A DNA stretch of 64,000 nt from Antedon mediterranea (lineage: Eukaryota; Echinodermata; Crinoidea; Comatulida; Antedonidae): positions 40,163,795 through 40,227,794 of the forward strand of contig NC_092670.1 in NCBI RefSeq assembly GCF_964355755.1. Reading direction: 5' to 3'. Both the position numbers and the translations under genes were made by a program. The notes below the pieces were generated by a model that saw only the letters and a list, made by a program, of their open reading frames with translations, had not been told where the DNA came from and did no database searches. Positions 28,298 to 40,988 of this stretch are shown here, piece by piece. Within the stretch, counting starts at the first letter, position 1, and the number at the start of each line of letters is the position of its first letter.

Positions 28298-28410
28298 TGC
28301 TGCCCATTAAAACACAGAAAACGCAGGGCAGAGGGCGGTCCAGCACGATGTCCACACCGAAATCTCGAAACTGCTCTGTTTGTGTACGGGGCGCCATTTG
28401 ACAACATAAT
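28298..28410 (-). promoter_or_regulatory. Diverged copy of the Ral promoter-like segment
   Basis: The minus strand shares TGTCAAATGGCGCCCCGTAC, then GAGCAGTT, AGATTTC, CCGCCCT and GTTTTCTGTGTTTTA in the same order as 19551-19680. It may be a duplicated promoter/first exon (for example of the CD225 gene, 2.8 kb downstream) or a dispersed repeat. Confidence 0.35.
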
Positions 28411-28948
28411 AATAATGATAATAATAATGATGATGATGATGAGGCCGGTCGGTAAGTACAGAACGTCACTCGTTTTTTCAATGCTGAGAAATCGAAGTTG
28501 GAATACATTTAAACATTATTATTATATCATCGCGTATTAACACACCACTGAACATTGAAACCCAATGCTAAATAAATATACTGAACTTGAAATGTTAATG
28601 TGTGTGATGTGATAAGTCGAATATTTTACCTAGCGCCGCCCTCTGTCACAACAATTAAAGTATACTCCCTCACGCGCCACGCTCTTCATTGCACTCCTCG
28701 ATCCAATGGTTCCGACAGCAGACGACGAAAAACATTTAATGAGCGTGAATTAATTGTCATCTTCGAGTTTATTTTGATAATTCCATCTTACCAAAAAATT
28801 AGAACATGATGTGGGTCCTGTAATTTTACCTATGTTACACTGTATATAAGCGTATATGCATCATGTCATAGGATCGGATGGCGTACATCAACTTTTTACG
28901 ATCGTATATTAACGTACATGCATTTTCATTAAAATGATAAAAATGATC
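28411..28948. other. Intergenic, no gene seen
   Basis: A short AT(A/G) and GAT microsatellite lies at 28405-28442, then AT-rich sequence with no supportable exon. Confidence 0.35.
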
Positions 28949-28984
28949 ACCTATAATTCGTCAAAGTGACGAATTAAATTCTAG
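28949..28984 (+). mobile_element. Isolated Helitron-like 3' terminus
   Basis: It has the hairpin TAATTCGTCA-AAG-TGACGAATTA followed by AATT and CTAG, with T as the next base. This matches the ends of the two 1.4-kb elements at 57728-59188 and 62516-63948. Only the terminal 36 bases are present. Confidence 0.6.
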
Positions 28985-31044
28985 TTACCAAATTGTCTTT
29001 TTTCTTTTCATTGTAAATGAAATTAAATAAAAAGGAACCTATATTCCATTTATAAAAGAAATAGGCCAATAAACCATGATTTTTAATTTTATGTAGCTAA
29101 TTTCTTCTGGGGCCCCAGACATTTCATGTTATGGTGACACTGTTGCTTTGGTGTCCCAGGACATGATGTCGAATAAATAAATTAAAGTAAATGAAATAGG
29201 GTATTCCGACTGGGATAGGCTATATTTGAAAGAACCATTACATCAAACACTCTTCCTCCCTGATTATACGCATGTATCTTTTTGTTATAACTTTCAACAT
29301 TCATTCATGTGTTTTCATGTGGTACGGTAATGTTTGTCTTACGTAGTAACATCACGTGATATAGTCTAAGAGGAGAAGAGGAACATGTTATGATAAGTTA
29401 TGTTATTAGTAATTGGATCACCGTTGTCTCTCACCATGCCCTACAGCTCTTCCCCTTCAGAGACGTACGACTCTTTGATTGTTTAGAATTAGTCAAGCAC
29501 AGAGTCTCACATCACGCCCAGCATGTCTCCAGCTAGCTCCAAGCATGGAGAAGAAGAAAGAAAGCATGTACTTCATAGTGTGTACTTCACTTGGTGGTCT
29601 CTGTGTGATTAGATCAAACATTGATCTGGTACTACCTACCTCCAAGTAATTGAATTATACTCATTCAAACTTGAAAACTTGAAAGTTTCAAAGTTCAAAA
29701 ATGTTCTCATCATTTTTTAATACTGCAGACACGCGTACGAAAAGAGAGATACAGCGCGGGCGTACACAAAAGTCATGCCATTAATAAATGCCATCAGTAT
29801 ACATAACTTACATCTTTTTACACACTAAGAAATACATTTGTATTTAAATAGAATTTGATTCACATTATTACAAAGAAAAATTTTTGATTCAAAATATTCA
29901 AAATAAACAATATTTCATGACGTAGGCCTACGTACGTGTATTATTACAAATTGCAATCACTGTAATTAAATCCACTGATCTATTTATTTATTTATTTATT
30001 TTTTTTTTTTGACGTGCATCATATATATTGATTCATATCTTTTTGCTAAAAGCAAATATAGTCAGTTTTCAAGGGAAACACAAATAAGACATTTTAACCC
30101 ACAAAGTCGGTCGGTAGCACGTGACTATTAGTGCGTCTCTCAAAAGACAATACATCACTGTTCGTCGCTCAGGAATCATGGCGTTTTATTGTAACAGAAA
30201 ACGTTGCGTATTCTTGGAAATCGAAGTCTTGCAATTAAAGTAATGTAAAAGACGATTGTTTGAGTTTGTTTATGAAGTGAAGTTGAGTTCAGGTCAAGCG
30301 ACGACAAAGCGTAATTGTGTATAAAAAAAAATATAAAAAAAAAATATATATATATATATATATAATATTATTTCTACTACTTTAATTAATATTTAATTAT
30401 TGTCTATTGTAATTGATACAATTATTAGTGTATTTTGTACTGGTGAAACCAGGCTTAAAGCTCTATATTGAGCTTATTTGGTCTTTTCCAGGCTTTGCAT
30501 TTTTTTATTTAATACTTATTATGTAAAAATATTAAGTTTGATGCATTGTGAAATAAAAACGAACGAACGAACGAACAAAGAGGGCAATCTTTGTTAAACG
30601 AACAACGAACCACACGTTAATAATCCGTAGGGCGCCCCCTTAACTGTATTATTTTGCAATACTAAAATGTTATATCCCTTTATTCGTTTCAACATCATTC
30701 ATTAAAAAAAAGTTACGAAATAAATCATCAAGATATTTATAAATACTATTACTGTGAAACAATTTTAACAATATCATATTGGTGGTCTAAAATGACATTC
30801 GGTCGAGGTAATGCGGAATTTTATTATGTTCAAATTGTGGTTTTTGTATTTCAAAGAATCTCATATGCTTGTTAAGAAAAGGAAAATGAGGAGGATGGAA
30901 GAACTAGACATTATATTTACAGACCACAAGCAGGTTGTAAATATAATTCGTTATTAATCAGTCAAACGGATCGATTGGTCAATACTCGCGTTGCGCGTAC
31001 TATTTTATGTTGCATCCTATTAAAGCTGTCTGGCACAAACGCGT
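28985..31044. other. Intergenic AT-rich DNA with simple repeats
   Basis: It contains (TATT)n plus a T run at 29980-30010 and a (TA)n tract at 30342-30362. Nothing coding was recognised. Confidence 0.4.
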
Positions 31045-31227
31045 AAAGCTTGGTTCCCACTAGAACGTAACGCAAGGACGTAAACGCAACGCAAGCGTTT
31101 TAAGCAATGACAAGCGAAGTTATAGACAGTTAGCAATCACAAGCGAATAAGCCATCACTTGTGATTGGTCAATTCACTTGCGTTGCGTTACGTCCTTGTG
31201 TTGCGTCGCTAGTGGGAACCACGCTTT
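31045..31227. mobile_element. MITE family B copy
   Basis: The left end TAAAGCTTGGTTCCCACTAG and right end CTAGTGGGAACCACGCTTTA are near-perfect inverted repeats. Inside are mirrored AACGCAAGGACG/CGTCCTTGTGTTGCG and TGATTGGTCAATTCACTTGC words. A partial second copy follows directly at 31228-31350. Confidence 0.85.
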
Positions 31228-31908
31228 AGTCGTCGTAAGTGCAGTGCAAGTTACTTGACCAATCGTAAGCGATGGATAGATTATTCGCTTGTCAATGGTG
31301 GTCAACACGCTTAACTCGTTGAGTTCTGTCCTGGTGGGAACCAAGATTATTAGGAAAGAAACCCTAACCCATCGTCACAGCAGTATTTTTTTAAATTCTG
31401 GATCTCCATTAAACCTACCTGTGTTAGGGCGTGTCTAAAAAGCGAGGGTGTGGTAGTGTCTAACAACAAATAAGAATGATTGGTTTAAAAATTGAGTCTC
31501 AATTGTTTTATACAAATGAGAAATACTAATGGTTATCCACAGTTTAACGAAAACCTGTACTAAGCAGCCTCTCGACTCCTGGACTATAATTGCTTGTTTC
31601 TACGTATAAGCATCGGAAGTTTTAACCGAGTTTTGCTTATACCACTTATCCACATTTAGGCCTAACAGATTAACCTTAAATCCATCCGGGTTTATAATCT
31701 AAAATTTTCCGTAAATAACTGTAATATTCTTTGAACTAAAAATCTTACTAGCCTCGATTTACAAACAAAATAAACGGATAAACGAATCAAATGTGTAAAC
31801 ATTACAAGATCCCTAACTAATCTATAGGGATGTCCTAAATATATATGTTCATACATAAAGTCTTTCATCGGGATAGGATTTTCTTTAGATTACCTATAAT
31901 ACACTTAA

Positions 31909-31955
31909 AGATCGGCTTAAGATCGGCATAAGATCGGCATAAGATCGGCATAAGA
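31909..31955. repeat. 13-bp tandem repeat
   Basis: AAGATCGGCTT / AAGATCGGCAT words repeated about four times at roughly 12-13-base spacing, in the intergenic region upstream of the CRH-type gene. Confidence 0.7.
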
Positions 31956-32272
31956 TTTCAAAATTTGTTATTTATATATGAAAACAAAATCATACATAGT
32001 TGCGTTAACCCACCAAGTTCTAAAAAAAAACCTGACCGTTTATTTCTTTCATTTTCGTCGTCCCTAAACACACTACCTTTATTCTAATAATTTATCTTTA
32101 ATAATGTATACAGACCCAATTCCCCTCCCCCCCCCCCCCCCCACCCTCCCCCCAGTCACTGAAAATGTATTTAAAACGAACGATTGTAAAAGAACTCAAG
32201 AAATCACTACATTAATAATGAAAACAATCATGGCTATTGTATTGAAACTCACCAGCGACAGGAACTGCGACG

Positions 32273-32452
32273 ATTGGTTGCCCGCCCATTAAAAACCGAC
32301 CAATCACTCGAGTCGTTGTATATTATAAATAAAACTTCTTGAGGCAGTAATCATCATTTTAAAAAGTATAACAGTTTTGGACGCTTGGACACTTACAGGG
32401 TATTTCTATAGACTTTTGAATTAGAAGACGGAGATTGAATTAGGCATTAATT
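32273..32452 (+). promoter_or_regulatory. TATA promoter and 5' UTR exon of the CRH-type gene
   Basis: An inverted CCAAT box (ATTGG, 32273-32277), a direct CCAAT (32300-32304) and TATAAAT (32324-32330) are correctly spaced. They predict a start near 32355. A strong donor (TTAATT|GTAAGTAT) at 32453 would close a 5' UTR exon of about 100 bases, joining the acceptor at 33846 just ahead of the CRH start codon. No ATG-initiated long frame exists in this exon, as expected for 5' UTR. Confidence 0.6.
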
Positions 32453-33051
32453 GTAAGTATTGACTTTTTGTATGAATTATGAAATATTAAACTAATACCT
32501 CGAGGCTTACTTTCAGAATAAAGTAGTTACCTTGAAGGAGGATACTTCGATCACCAGTATCACATACAATTCTCCGTACGACCACGGGGGTGGTAGAGGT
32601 TAATGGTGCAGCATGCAGAATGAAACTATTGCGTAACGCGTGTGGTTCCCATTATAGCGCGTAACGCATGTGGTTTCCACTAAAGTGCGTAACGCATGTG
32701 GTTTTCAACAAAAAAGCACGTGTGGTTCCCATGTACGCGCAATTTGACAAATCCTCCAAATTCTGTATGGATAGATGTATACACTTTTAACTTTGATATA
32801 AGTATTTGTTTATATTGAATTATAACTAAACATCATAACTATTCTGTTGAATGTAACGCACCAAATAAACTGTGTTATTTTAAAAATCCATCTCAATATG
32901 ACGTCATTCGTTACACAACACAATTGTGCACTACTGTCTAGTATTTAATAATATTAATACAGTAAATTACTTTTGAATTATTATTTCAACTATATTGGAA
33001 GTGGTGTTTGTATACACAGTGCTGTATTTCCACATACGACGATATATCCCC

Positions 33052-33200
33052 AGTATCATAGGAATATTTGGTAATACAGCATCTAATTTGTATCACATGT
33101 TGTGCCTTTACCATGTAAGGTTAGGTTATTGGTTAGATTATGGTTTTTGACACATGTAAAACACATGTGATGCTATATTATGGAATTTTACTATAATACT
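33052..33200. mobile_element. Palindromic MITE family D copy in CRH intron 1
   Basis: It begins AGTATCATAGGAATATTTGG and ends AATTTTACTATAATACT, with paired GTATCACATGTTG / ACACATGTGATGCT words in the arms. Related copies: 36361-36509 (best), partial at 35785-35895, 36850-36895 and near 25605-25690. Confidence 0.6.
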
Positions 33201-33860
33201 GGAAACATACCCCCATGTTTAGACTTATCATGATAAACAGATTTTTGAACACATTACGTGTCATGTATAATTCTTGAAACCGAAGCGCCCAATAGTGGTG
33301 ACTATAAGAGACAATAACTAAATTGGGGCATGTCTATATCAGATATACGCAATGCTCTATTGTGTTACGCTATATACACTATATTGTGTAATAATGCAGT
33401 ACCTATTATTCAAAGTCACAGTACACATTGTGTTTCTATGACAAATATATGTCATACAATTGATTCAAAGCTCAAAATATGAATACAATAAACAGGTCGT
33501 CATGGAATTTATTCTAAATTTAATTGCGTCATCGTCACTGGTAATTTTAGACGCAGGGTTATATATAAAATGATTGAACTGATGAAATTCAAATATTTTC
33601 TTTTGCAATACTTAGTCAAATAAGGTAAAAGCATTTTAGTTTTATAATGTACAGGAATGTTACTTTAATGAAATAAGTAATATTTGCAATATTTATTTCA
33701 TTTAAAGTTCACATTTGTTATTTTAGTTTCACGTTCTGGGTTGACGATGAAAATAAAACATTTTCACAAATTTGACATTTGAAGGAGACTAACCATTTTT
33801 ATTGAGTGCGTAATAAAAGTAAATTTTTTTAAATGTTTTCTTTCAGATATAAACAAGAGA

Positions 33861-34521
33861 ATGACCTCAATTCGTTTATTATTCGTTTCATGTGCGTTAG
33901 TAACGCTAATTGCGTTAACCTCAGCAAGACCAATGAACAATAGCGGTAATTTCTTACGGCAAGCTCGATCAACATTGTTTTCAGGTTGGTAACACTCTGT
34001 TTACTTACACGTGAAATGTGGGTGAGGTAACTAGACGAGAAGAGACCAATATTGCCGGCTATGGGAGGGCGGGACTGAGGGAACTTTAAACGAGGTGTAG
34101 TTAGTCACTCTTCAATCCCTAAACCTCTTTCTTCTGTCCATACCCATCAACACTCAGAACTGATATTCTATTTTGAATATTCTTCCCCCCCCCCCCCCCC
34201 CACACCTTTCGAAAGGATTGGTTCCCACTTTTGGACGCAACGCGACGACGACGTACGCGCATTGCAATGTGTTTTGGACCAAACATAAATATACCACCAT
34301 TACCACCAAATTTCCAATGTTATTTACAATTGTCACTTTTTTTGACAGATATGCTTAGGGAAGAAAACGAATTCGAGTCTTCAAATCGTCAGAAAAGATC
34401 GCGTGGAAATATGGTACTGTCTCTTGACTATTTACTGAAAGCTTTGGAAAAAGCTAATAGAGAGGAAGCAGCAGCGAATCAAAGAGATTTAATGGAAAGA
34501 CTTGGACGACGACGCCGGTAA
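33861..34521 (+). CDS. CRH-type neuropeptide precursor
   Basis: Two coding exons, 33861-33984 and 34349-34521, give a 98-aa prepropeptide. The 5' acceptor TTTCAG ends 14 bases before the ATG. Residues 1-22 form a signal peptide (IRLLFVSCALVTLIALTSA). The propeptide contains a KR cleavage site (RQKR), then SRGNMVLSLDYLLKALEKAN and REEAAANQRDLMERL. It ends LGRRRR, so Gly donates a C-terminal amide after basic-site processing. SLD-x-LL-x-LE at the start and NQRDLMERL-amide at the end follow the CRH/urocortin/DH44 pattern (compare SLDLTFHLL and NRKLMEII-amide in vertebrate CRH), one copy at the precursor C-terminus. CRH-type peptides are secreted ligands of class B GPCRs in stress, feeding or fluid regulation. 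A TATA promoter lies 1.5 kb upstream. Confidence 0.88.
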
Positions 34522-35258
34522 TAGAATTATTTAATTTATATATCTGCAGGACTCTTATTTATTAATTTATATTCACTCCATACGAAACAAGACGATGATT
34601 GTAGGCAGCCTATACGTGATGGACGGGCTGAAAACCGCCAGTGTATTACATCGATGATTGGCCTAGAAGACCGTAAGCTTTGATAACAAGATCATCAAAC
34701 TTCAATCAACAGTGACACCACCACGAAAATGACTCGCGCGTACACACTGTCACCATTTTTAACGCGCAGTACGCATCATGGCCGGTTTCATCTTAACAAT
34801 ATACAATATCAGTTCTTGTTAAAATTGTAACAAACATTCCACATTAATATAAAAAATTAATTAATTTTCATCGAGTAAAAATCTAAATATTAAAAAAAAA
34901 TTATTTCTAAAACGTACGATTAACTTACAAATTTATTAGGATTGTTAACAAATAACTGAAATAAGTTTCTTAATTACAAATTGATTAAAATTTGAAAGAG
35001 AACTAAATGATCTAAATGGGTCTTGTTCAATATTGAATAGGATCCTCAATTTATCAATTATATTTTATTATATACCACCGATATTTATGTTGTTTAATAT
35101 TTCCATATTACATGTACGTCACCACTTAAAGGTGTTACGCAGTCTTTTCCCTGTAATTTGTTAGCAATTACAGTATATTGACTTTACTGTTAAGTTTCTC
35201 TTAATTCGTTAACTGTTTTCACATTATGCCTTAACGTAATTGAGTTATCATGGAATGT
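34522..35258. other. 3' flank of the CRH-type gene, no gene seen
   Basis: AT-rich, no exon recognised. The nearest clean plus-strand AATAAA is at 35634-35639, beyond a MITE, so the 3' UTR end is uncertain. Confidence 0.35.
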
Positions 35259-35413
35259 AAAGCTTGGTTCCCACTAGGACGCAACGCAAGGACGTAGACG
35301 CAACGCAAGCGTGTTGACCAATGACAGTTCGAATAATCCATCGCTGGTGATTGGTAAACTCACTTACGTTGCGTTACGTCATTGTGTTGCGTCTCTAGTG
35401 GGAACCAAGCTTT
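35259..35413. mobile_element. MITE family B, best-preserved copy
   Basis: Near-perfect 24-base terminal inverted repeats: AAAGCTTGGTTCCCACTAGG and CTCTAGTGGGAACCAAGCTTT. The interior is largely self-complementary (AACGCAAGGACGTA, ACGTCATTGTGTTGCG) and includes TTGACCAATGA and TGATTGGT words. At least fifteen full or partial copies are in this window. Confidence 0.9.
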
Positions 35414-36360
35414 GTTTTGGAACGAAACTTGTCATGCCTGAAAGAAAACATTATTTTAATATTTGTCAACGATTATTACGATGTATTATTAAGATCATTC
35501 TATTGTATATAACGACATTCGTCAGTTAACGATGTAAATTCAAATGTGCAATATTTAAATCCATCTTGTTTATATTTCAAATGTATTATACTAAGTTATT
35601 TATTTGAAAATTATATTAAAGTAAACCACACCGAATAAATATTACATGCTTCTTTAAAGAATTAACAAAAAACCTATATACTTTTCCTATAATGTAATAT
35701 TAGGACATTATTGTAATTAGGTTATATAGAATTATCATCCGATTCGCTGTATTGATCACCACAATGATAATTGTCTGTCCATTATCATAAGCACATTCTG
35801 TAATACAGCGTCACATATGTATCACATGTGACGACTATATTACGTTAGAGTTAGGTTAGGCCTACGTTTAACATGTGACAAATATGTGTAGAGAATTTGC
35901 CTATAATAACAAATTATAAATACAGTTACCGAGATAACGCTAGAATTAAATCATGTCTGCACAAAATACTCTAAAACTGACATAAATAATTTAGTTTAGT
36001 TGATTAAATATGATGTATCGAAGAAGTATAAAACAATGCTAAAAGACCTATCTGCTGTAACCATGACGACGAATGTGAATATATTTATTGTCGTCTAGGA
36101 GTCAAACGCTCAGTTGTAGATACAATTTTGATTATAAAATTACTGTTATTTTATTTTAATAAAAATTATATATAAATGGTAACTGATGTTTGTAAGTTTC
36201 ATTATTCATCGACGTCGAGTTGAATGTATTCAGTTTTACATGGATATTTAATTTAGTTACGAAGTCTACTTTATCCTGAACCAACATCCTATCCATCCTG
36301 GTAAACCAGTAGCGAATAGCAGCACTCGATACCCTGTATATCATAAGGCATTATCTAGCC

Positions 36361-36509
36361 AGTATCATGGCAAATTCTGTACTACAGTGGCATGGTATGT
36401 GTTTCTACAGTATGTGAGACTAATAATTAGATTGGGCTTATGGCCTATGATACATGCATCACATGTGATACATATGTGACGCTGTATTACAGAATTGTCC
36501 TATGATACT
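36361..36509. mobile_element. Palindromic MITE family D, best copy
   Basis: Ends AGTATCATGGCAAATTCTGT and ACAGAATTGTCCTATGATACT are inverted repeats. The centre has CACATGTGATACATATGTGACG. A half-copy at 36850-36895 shares GTGACGCAGTATCAC. Confidence 0.7.
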
Positions 36510-36895
36510 TGTATTACCAGTTTCCGAGATTCTTCGTCTGCATATACAGTACCTGTATAAGCTATAGTACAGAGGGGGACATTCTAAATGCACTTGGGCT
36601 AATACTGTAGTAATAGCGGTAACTTTCGCTCAGGATTGTATTTGTTTTTAAAACCAATTTGATTCAAGTTACACCATTTTATTATTGAAGTTAGTTCACT
36701 ACAAAATAAAAATGTCGGTAGTTCTTTGAAGAAATAAAAATTAGACGAACCCATTAAAAACAACAAAAACCGTTCACTACAAGTTTTCCCATCTTGCGTC
36801 CTAGTGTGAACCAAGCATTAAAAATAATTACTCCTATAAAGAATGTAAAATATGACAAACATGTGACGCAGTATCACGGAAGTTTCCTAGATACT

Positions 36896-38155
36896 GAAGG
36901 TTAAGATATAGTACGTAGTACGGAGAATCAGGTGGCGTCAAGAAATCAAAGTAAAATATACAATGGAATGCACAATGCCTATCAATAATAGATCAGATTG
37001 AGTTAAAGATCAAATATCGAAGAAAAATTACGTTTTTGTTCGGAATGGTTGACGTCAGAAAATGATACTTATACAATAACAAATATGTTAGTTGCAAATA
37101 AATTGCATAATAAACATAATGTATATGGGCATTAAACTAGGAAATGTAGGTAGGTTCATAATATTCAATTGCTGAAAAATTTATTTAATGAACCATATCT
37201 GAATACTATATGCTGACGTTTTAAACCAAACAACTTCGGCAACTTTATATAGGCCTATTATCATTAGCGACCTTTCGTTTTCGCGCGCTATACTACGCGT
37301 ACGCGCCTATCGATTAAAAATAACCCTTTTAATCGATACTGCGTATAGTCGAGTGGCAAAGGATGGTACAAACTGAACATAAATGAGAAAATTATTAAAA
37401 CGGATCGTCAGTGACTTAATATCTTTCTTCTTCTTTATTTACTGGGTGACCTCTTCGGTCAACAAAGGACCTATGGTTTATAGTCCTTTTCCGAGAAGAC
37501 TCGTTCTACCACCAGAACGATGGTGGTGCAAGTAGAAGTAATACCAGTGTTTTAACTTTCAACTACATTTTCTAGATTTCGTAGTTTAAAAGCTCGCTAT
37601 GTGAAGCAAGCTAGGCCTCTAATCTATCGTTATTAAGTATGTCTAGGTACAGTACCTAAAGGTTGCCTTGTAAAGAGTGCATCCAGTGCATTTTAGGAAA
37701 CTTTTCAGGATGTAGGATTTCGTGCCAGAAAAGGCTTACTTATACAAGCAGTATTTATTATGTGATTACTCATTAATTACATCAGTATTTCAAACCTCAA
37801 GACTTACTTATTGTACTTAAGTCTAGATTTAAGATTTAAAATGTTATAAACAATTTGTATTTACAGCTTACGTTTTACTGTGCAAAAAGAGGGCACAGTT
37901 TGCGTGTTAAGGCGACATACAATTTAGTTTCATTAATCTCTACATAATATTCCTTATAAGTTAGACGTATTCATTCTACTTTCGTTGATCGACTTTGATT
38001 CGATACACGTGATTATTCGAATATTGTAAATATTCATGCGTGGGAGTCACAACCCGTGTGAAAGGGGCTTTAGTTCAGTTGCTATGTAGCAAACAAAAAT
38101 AACACTCTTCATTCAATAAATTTTAAAATCACAAAGAATGTCACATGATCCTGTC
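36896..38155. other. Intergenic; one dispersed repeat fragment, no gene
   Basis: 37430-37540 (GAGAAGACTCGTTCTACCACC with a CCACCAGAACGATGGTGGT hairpin) is related, inverted, to 48650-48690. The rest has no recognisable exon. Confidence 0.4.
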
Positions 38156-38285
38156 TAAAGCTCTGTCTACACTATCAAACTAGTTTGACAAAAAAGTGTA
38201 ATGTTCCTAAATATGGTAGTGATATGACATCATGTCCATATAATATGGGCACATCACATAAAGTTTGATAGTGTAGACAGAGCTT
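38156..38285. mobile_element. MITE family A copy
   Basis: Ends TAAAGCTCTGTCTACACTATC and GATAGTGTAGACAGAGCTT, shortened interior. A second copy starts 158 bases downstream in the same orientation. Confidence 0.85.
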
Positions 38286-38442
38286 CACGCGCAAATGCAG
38301 GAATGACAGCAACATACTCATTCAAATACAATACTTATGATTAAAATATTTAAAAAAAAAATTGGTGTTGTTTTCAAATCTACCAAACATTTAACATAAC
38401 ACCAATGACATGTCCGCTACTGGTGCGGTTGTTAATTTTATA

Positions 38443-38932
38443 TAAAGCTCTGTCTACACTATCAAACTGTATGTGACAAACACATTTGATATGCCCATAT
38501 ATGGACATGATGATGTCATGCTACCATATGTGAGCATATCACTACCATATTTCGACTTACCGATTTCTTACAAGAATAATGAAAAGCGAAAACAGAATGT
38601 TAATTTGTATATATAATTATTTGTTAATGGATTCAAACGTGTACTACAAATGGAGAGAGGCATTATATACCAATATATACAAGTGTTGGTCCTCTCTCCT
38701 TCATCTTTTTAGTCGCGTGAACGCGACTCTAGTTCACTATGTCGGTCGGTCTGTCTGTCGGTCCGGTATCACTATGCGTTTTAGCACGCGACTTATGGCT
38801 GTTGGCCTTGTTTTTTTGTAACGTACCATATAGACAATTGTCTGAAGTAAAAGTTGAATTGAATTGAATTGAATATTTGGGCACATCGCACTTTTTTTCG
38901 TCAAACTAGTTTGATAGTGTAGACAGAGCTTA
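38443..38932. mobile_element. MITE family A copy split by a retroelement-like insert
   Basis: The left half (TAAAGCTCTGTCTACACTATC to ACCATATTTCG) ends near 38558. The right half (ATATTTGGGCACATCGCACT to ACAGAGCTTA) resumes near 38872. The roughly 315-base insert ends in the pentamer tract GTTGAATTGAATTGAATTGA, a tail typical of LINE/SINE 3' ends. It is therefore a retroelement nested in a MITE. Confidence 0.7.
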
Positions 38933-39098
38933 GTATTTATTAGATACTATCGGAAATATTTTAAGGAATATATCGGAAATCAACTTCCTTTTCTATAATC
39001 CATACATTCGTCCAGCGGCAAGAACGATACAAGACTGTTCGTTTGGAATCACTAATCGCTTTGTAATTAGCTCTAATTCTAATAAACCTCCAAGACCT

Positions 39099-39383
39099 TA
39101 TAAAAAACGTCACGTATTAAGCGAATCGTTGTGTTATGAATATATTTATATAATAATGATCGAACGCCAATCAATTCGGGAATATTAAATAGACACCATA
39201 ATTTATTTAAAAGTTATAGTTTTCCGATTAATATTATGATCAGGTATGTTTAAGAGCAATATTCAGTAAGTAAATCAGCTCATTATGATACAAATTAGAT
39301 TGTTGATAGGTTGTACAAATCACACGGGAGATATTTCATTCGTATACCAGAGTACAACCTTTAAGACAGCTGCTCAGATATAA
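39099..39383 (+). promoter_or_regulatory. Candidate TATA promoter and 5' UTR exon of the second peptide gene
   Basis: TATAAAAA at 39099-39106 is followed at once by ACGTCACG (39107-39114), which contains a CRE core (TGACGT inverted). A consensus donor (ATATAA|GTAAGTAT) at 39384 could end a 5' UTR exon of about 250 bases. It would splice over 3.1 kb to the acceptor at 42504. The arrangement mirrors the CRH-type gene, but the link is not proven. Confidence 0.3.
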
Positions 39384-39634
39384 GTAAGTATGCTTTAGAC
39401 ATTGTTATACATAGTGAATACTTATGTGAAGTAGATAGTTAGTTAAATAAGGGGACGAACGGTGAATATAAAAACGTCTCAATGTTGAATCCTATAGTCC
39501 CGCTTAACGTATTGCTGATAAACAGGGACAGATGGTGAGGAACAAACCTCCAGGTTCTTTCATTGTATTGTGGTATGTGATGATATTGTAATGTTAGTCT
39601 ATGAGGGCTTATTCCGAATTTCCTCAGTTTCCAG

Positions 39635-39875
39635 TTAAAGATGCATTGTCCTCCAAAAACATGAAAAATAATGATTAATAAAAATCATACGTTGGATAGG
39701 CCATTTAGTTAAAGTTAATTACGTCCGTAGAAAAAAATAACGAAAAGAAAATGTTTTCACAACAAAAATGAATAATTTTGGTCAACGTGAATAACTATTA
39801 TGTTACATTAAAATGGCATATTCAACAACAACAAAATGAAAAGAAAACTATTTTTCAGGGAGAAAATATATTTAA
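39635..39875. mobile_element. MITE family C copy
   Basis: Starts TTAAAGATGCATTGTCCTCC with AAAAACATGAAAAAT and ends TTTTTCAGGGAGAAAATATA. Shares GTGAATAACTATTATG and TTAAAATGGCATATTCAA with the copies at 2638 and 50091. Confidence 0.7.
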
Positions 39876-40559
39876 GCCCAGAATAGAAAAAAAACTGGCT
39901 TATTATTATTATTATTATTATTAAAGCATAGACCTATAAGTTAAGATAGGTCCATGGTTAAAGTAGTTAAGTATTTAAGGTTGTTATTATATTCTATTCT
40001 ATACTGGCTATAGACGAGTGTTATTATTATACGCCTACACAAAAAACAGGACCATATTGTAAATCATATTTAAAACTTATTTTTCTGAATTATGGTATCG
40101 TTTTTACATAAATATACAAAAAATGACGTATATTCTGAGATTTCTTGTTAATTTCGTTAGTGATATGTTATAGTTATAATACTTAGGCTCATAAAGAATG
40201 TTTGTTTTCCTTCTAAACTGTACAAATGGCTCCGTCATTGCAATGATTGATAAACAACCTGCCGTTAATGGAAAAAATGTTAATATTTTTCTGAGTGCAA
40301 AAACATTTCAACCGCTAAAATATCTCAAATATGTGTGTGAGTATTATGCTGATGATATCAATTATTCCACGCTCCTGTTTTGATACTTTTACCTTTCGAT
40401 ATCATCAAGTTAATGTTTCTCTACAATTTTAAAAATATATTTGGAAAGTCACGTCACGATTATGTGTTCGCTGATAAGGATGTGAAGTATATTTTATAAT
40501 ATTAAAATAAATACTACTTACTGTGACCTGGTTAAATGTTACAAATATACAATCAGTAA

Positions 40560-40900
40560 TGATGTAGTAGATGACGATGATGATAATGATGATGACGTAT
40601 CTTGTTGATGATAATAATGACGATGACGTATCTCTTGTTGATGATAATGATGATGAAATATCTTGTTGTTGATAATGATGTTGTTGTTGATGATGATGAT
40701 GATGATGATGATGATAATGATGATGATGACGTATCTTGTTGATGGTATTGATGATGATGATGATGATGAAGTATCTTGTTGTTGATGACGATGATGATGA
40801 TAATGATGATGACGTATCTAGTTGATGATATTGATGATGATAATGAAATATATTGTTATTGATACTGATTGATAATGATTATGATACAGGTCTTGATGAT
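40560..40900. repeat. GAT/GAC trinucleotide microsatellite block
   Basis: Long interrupted (GAT)n runs alternate with a recurring GATGACGTATCTTGTTGATG word, so a larger 40-80-base unit overlies the trinucleotide. A MITE family A right end lies at about 40930-40988. Confidence 0.85.
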
Positions 40901-40988
40901 AGTGACGACGATGTTGATGGCAATCACGGTGATGATGACATGTGATATATGGGAACATCACTTTTTTGTTAGTGTAGACAGAGCTTAA

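Noticed and set aside
28162-28508. Two overlapping minus-strand frames of 81 and 72 codons
   Set aside because: They cross the promoter-like CpG-rich repeat shared with 19.6 kb; that relation, and the lack of any domain, argue against a protein.
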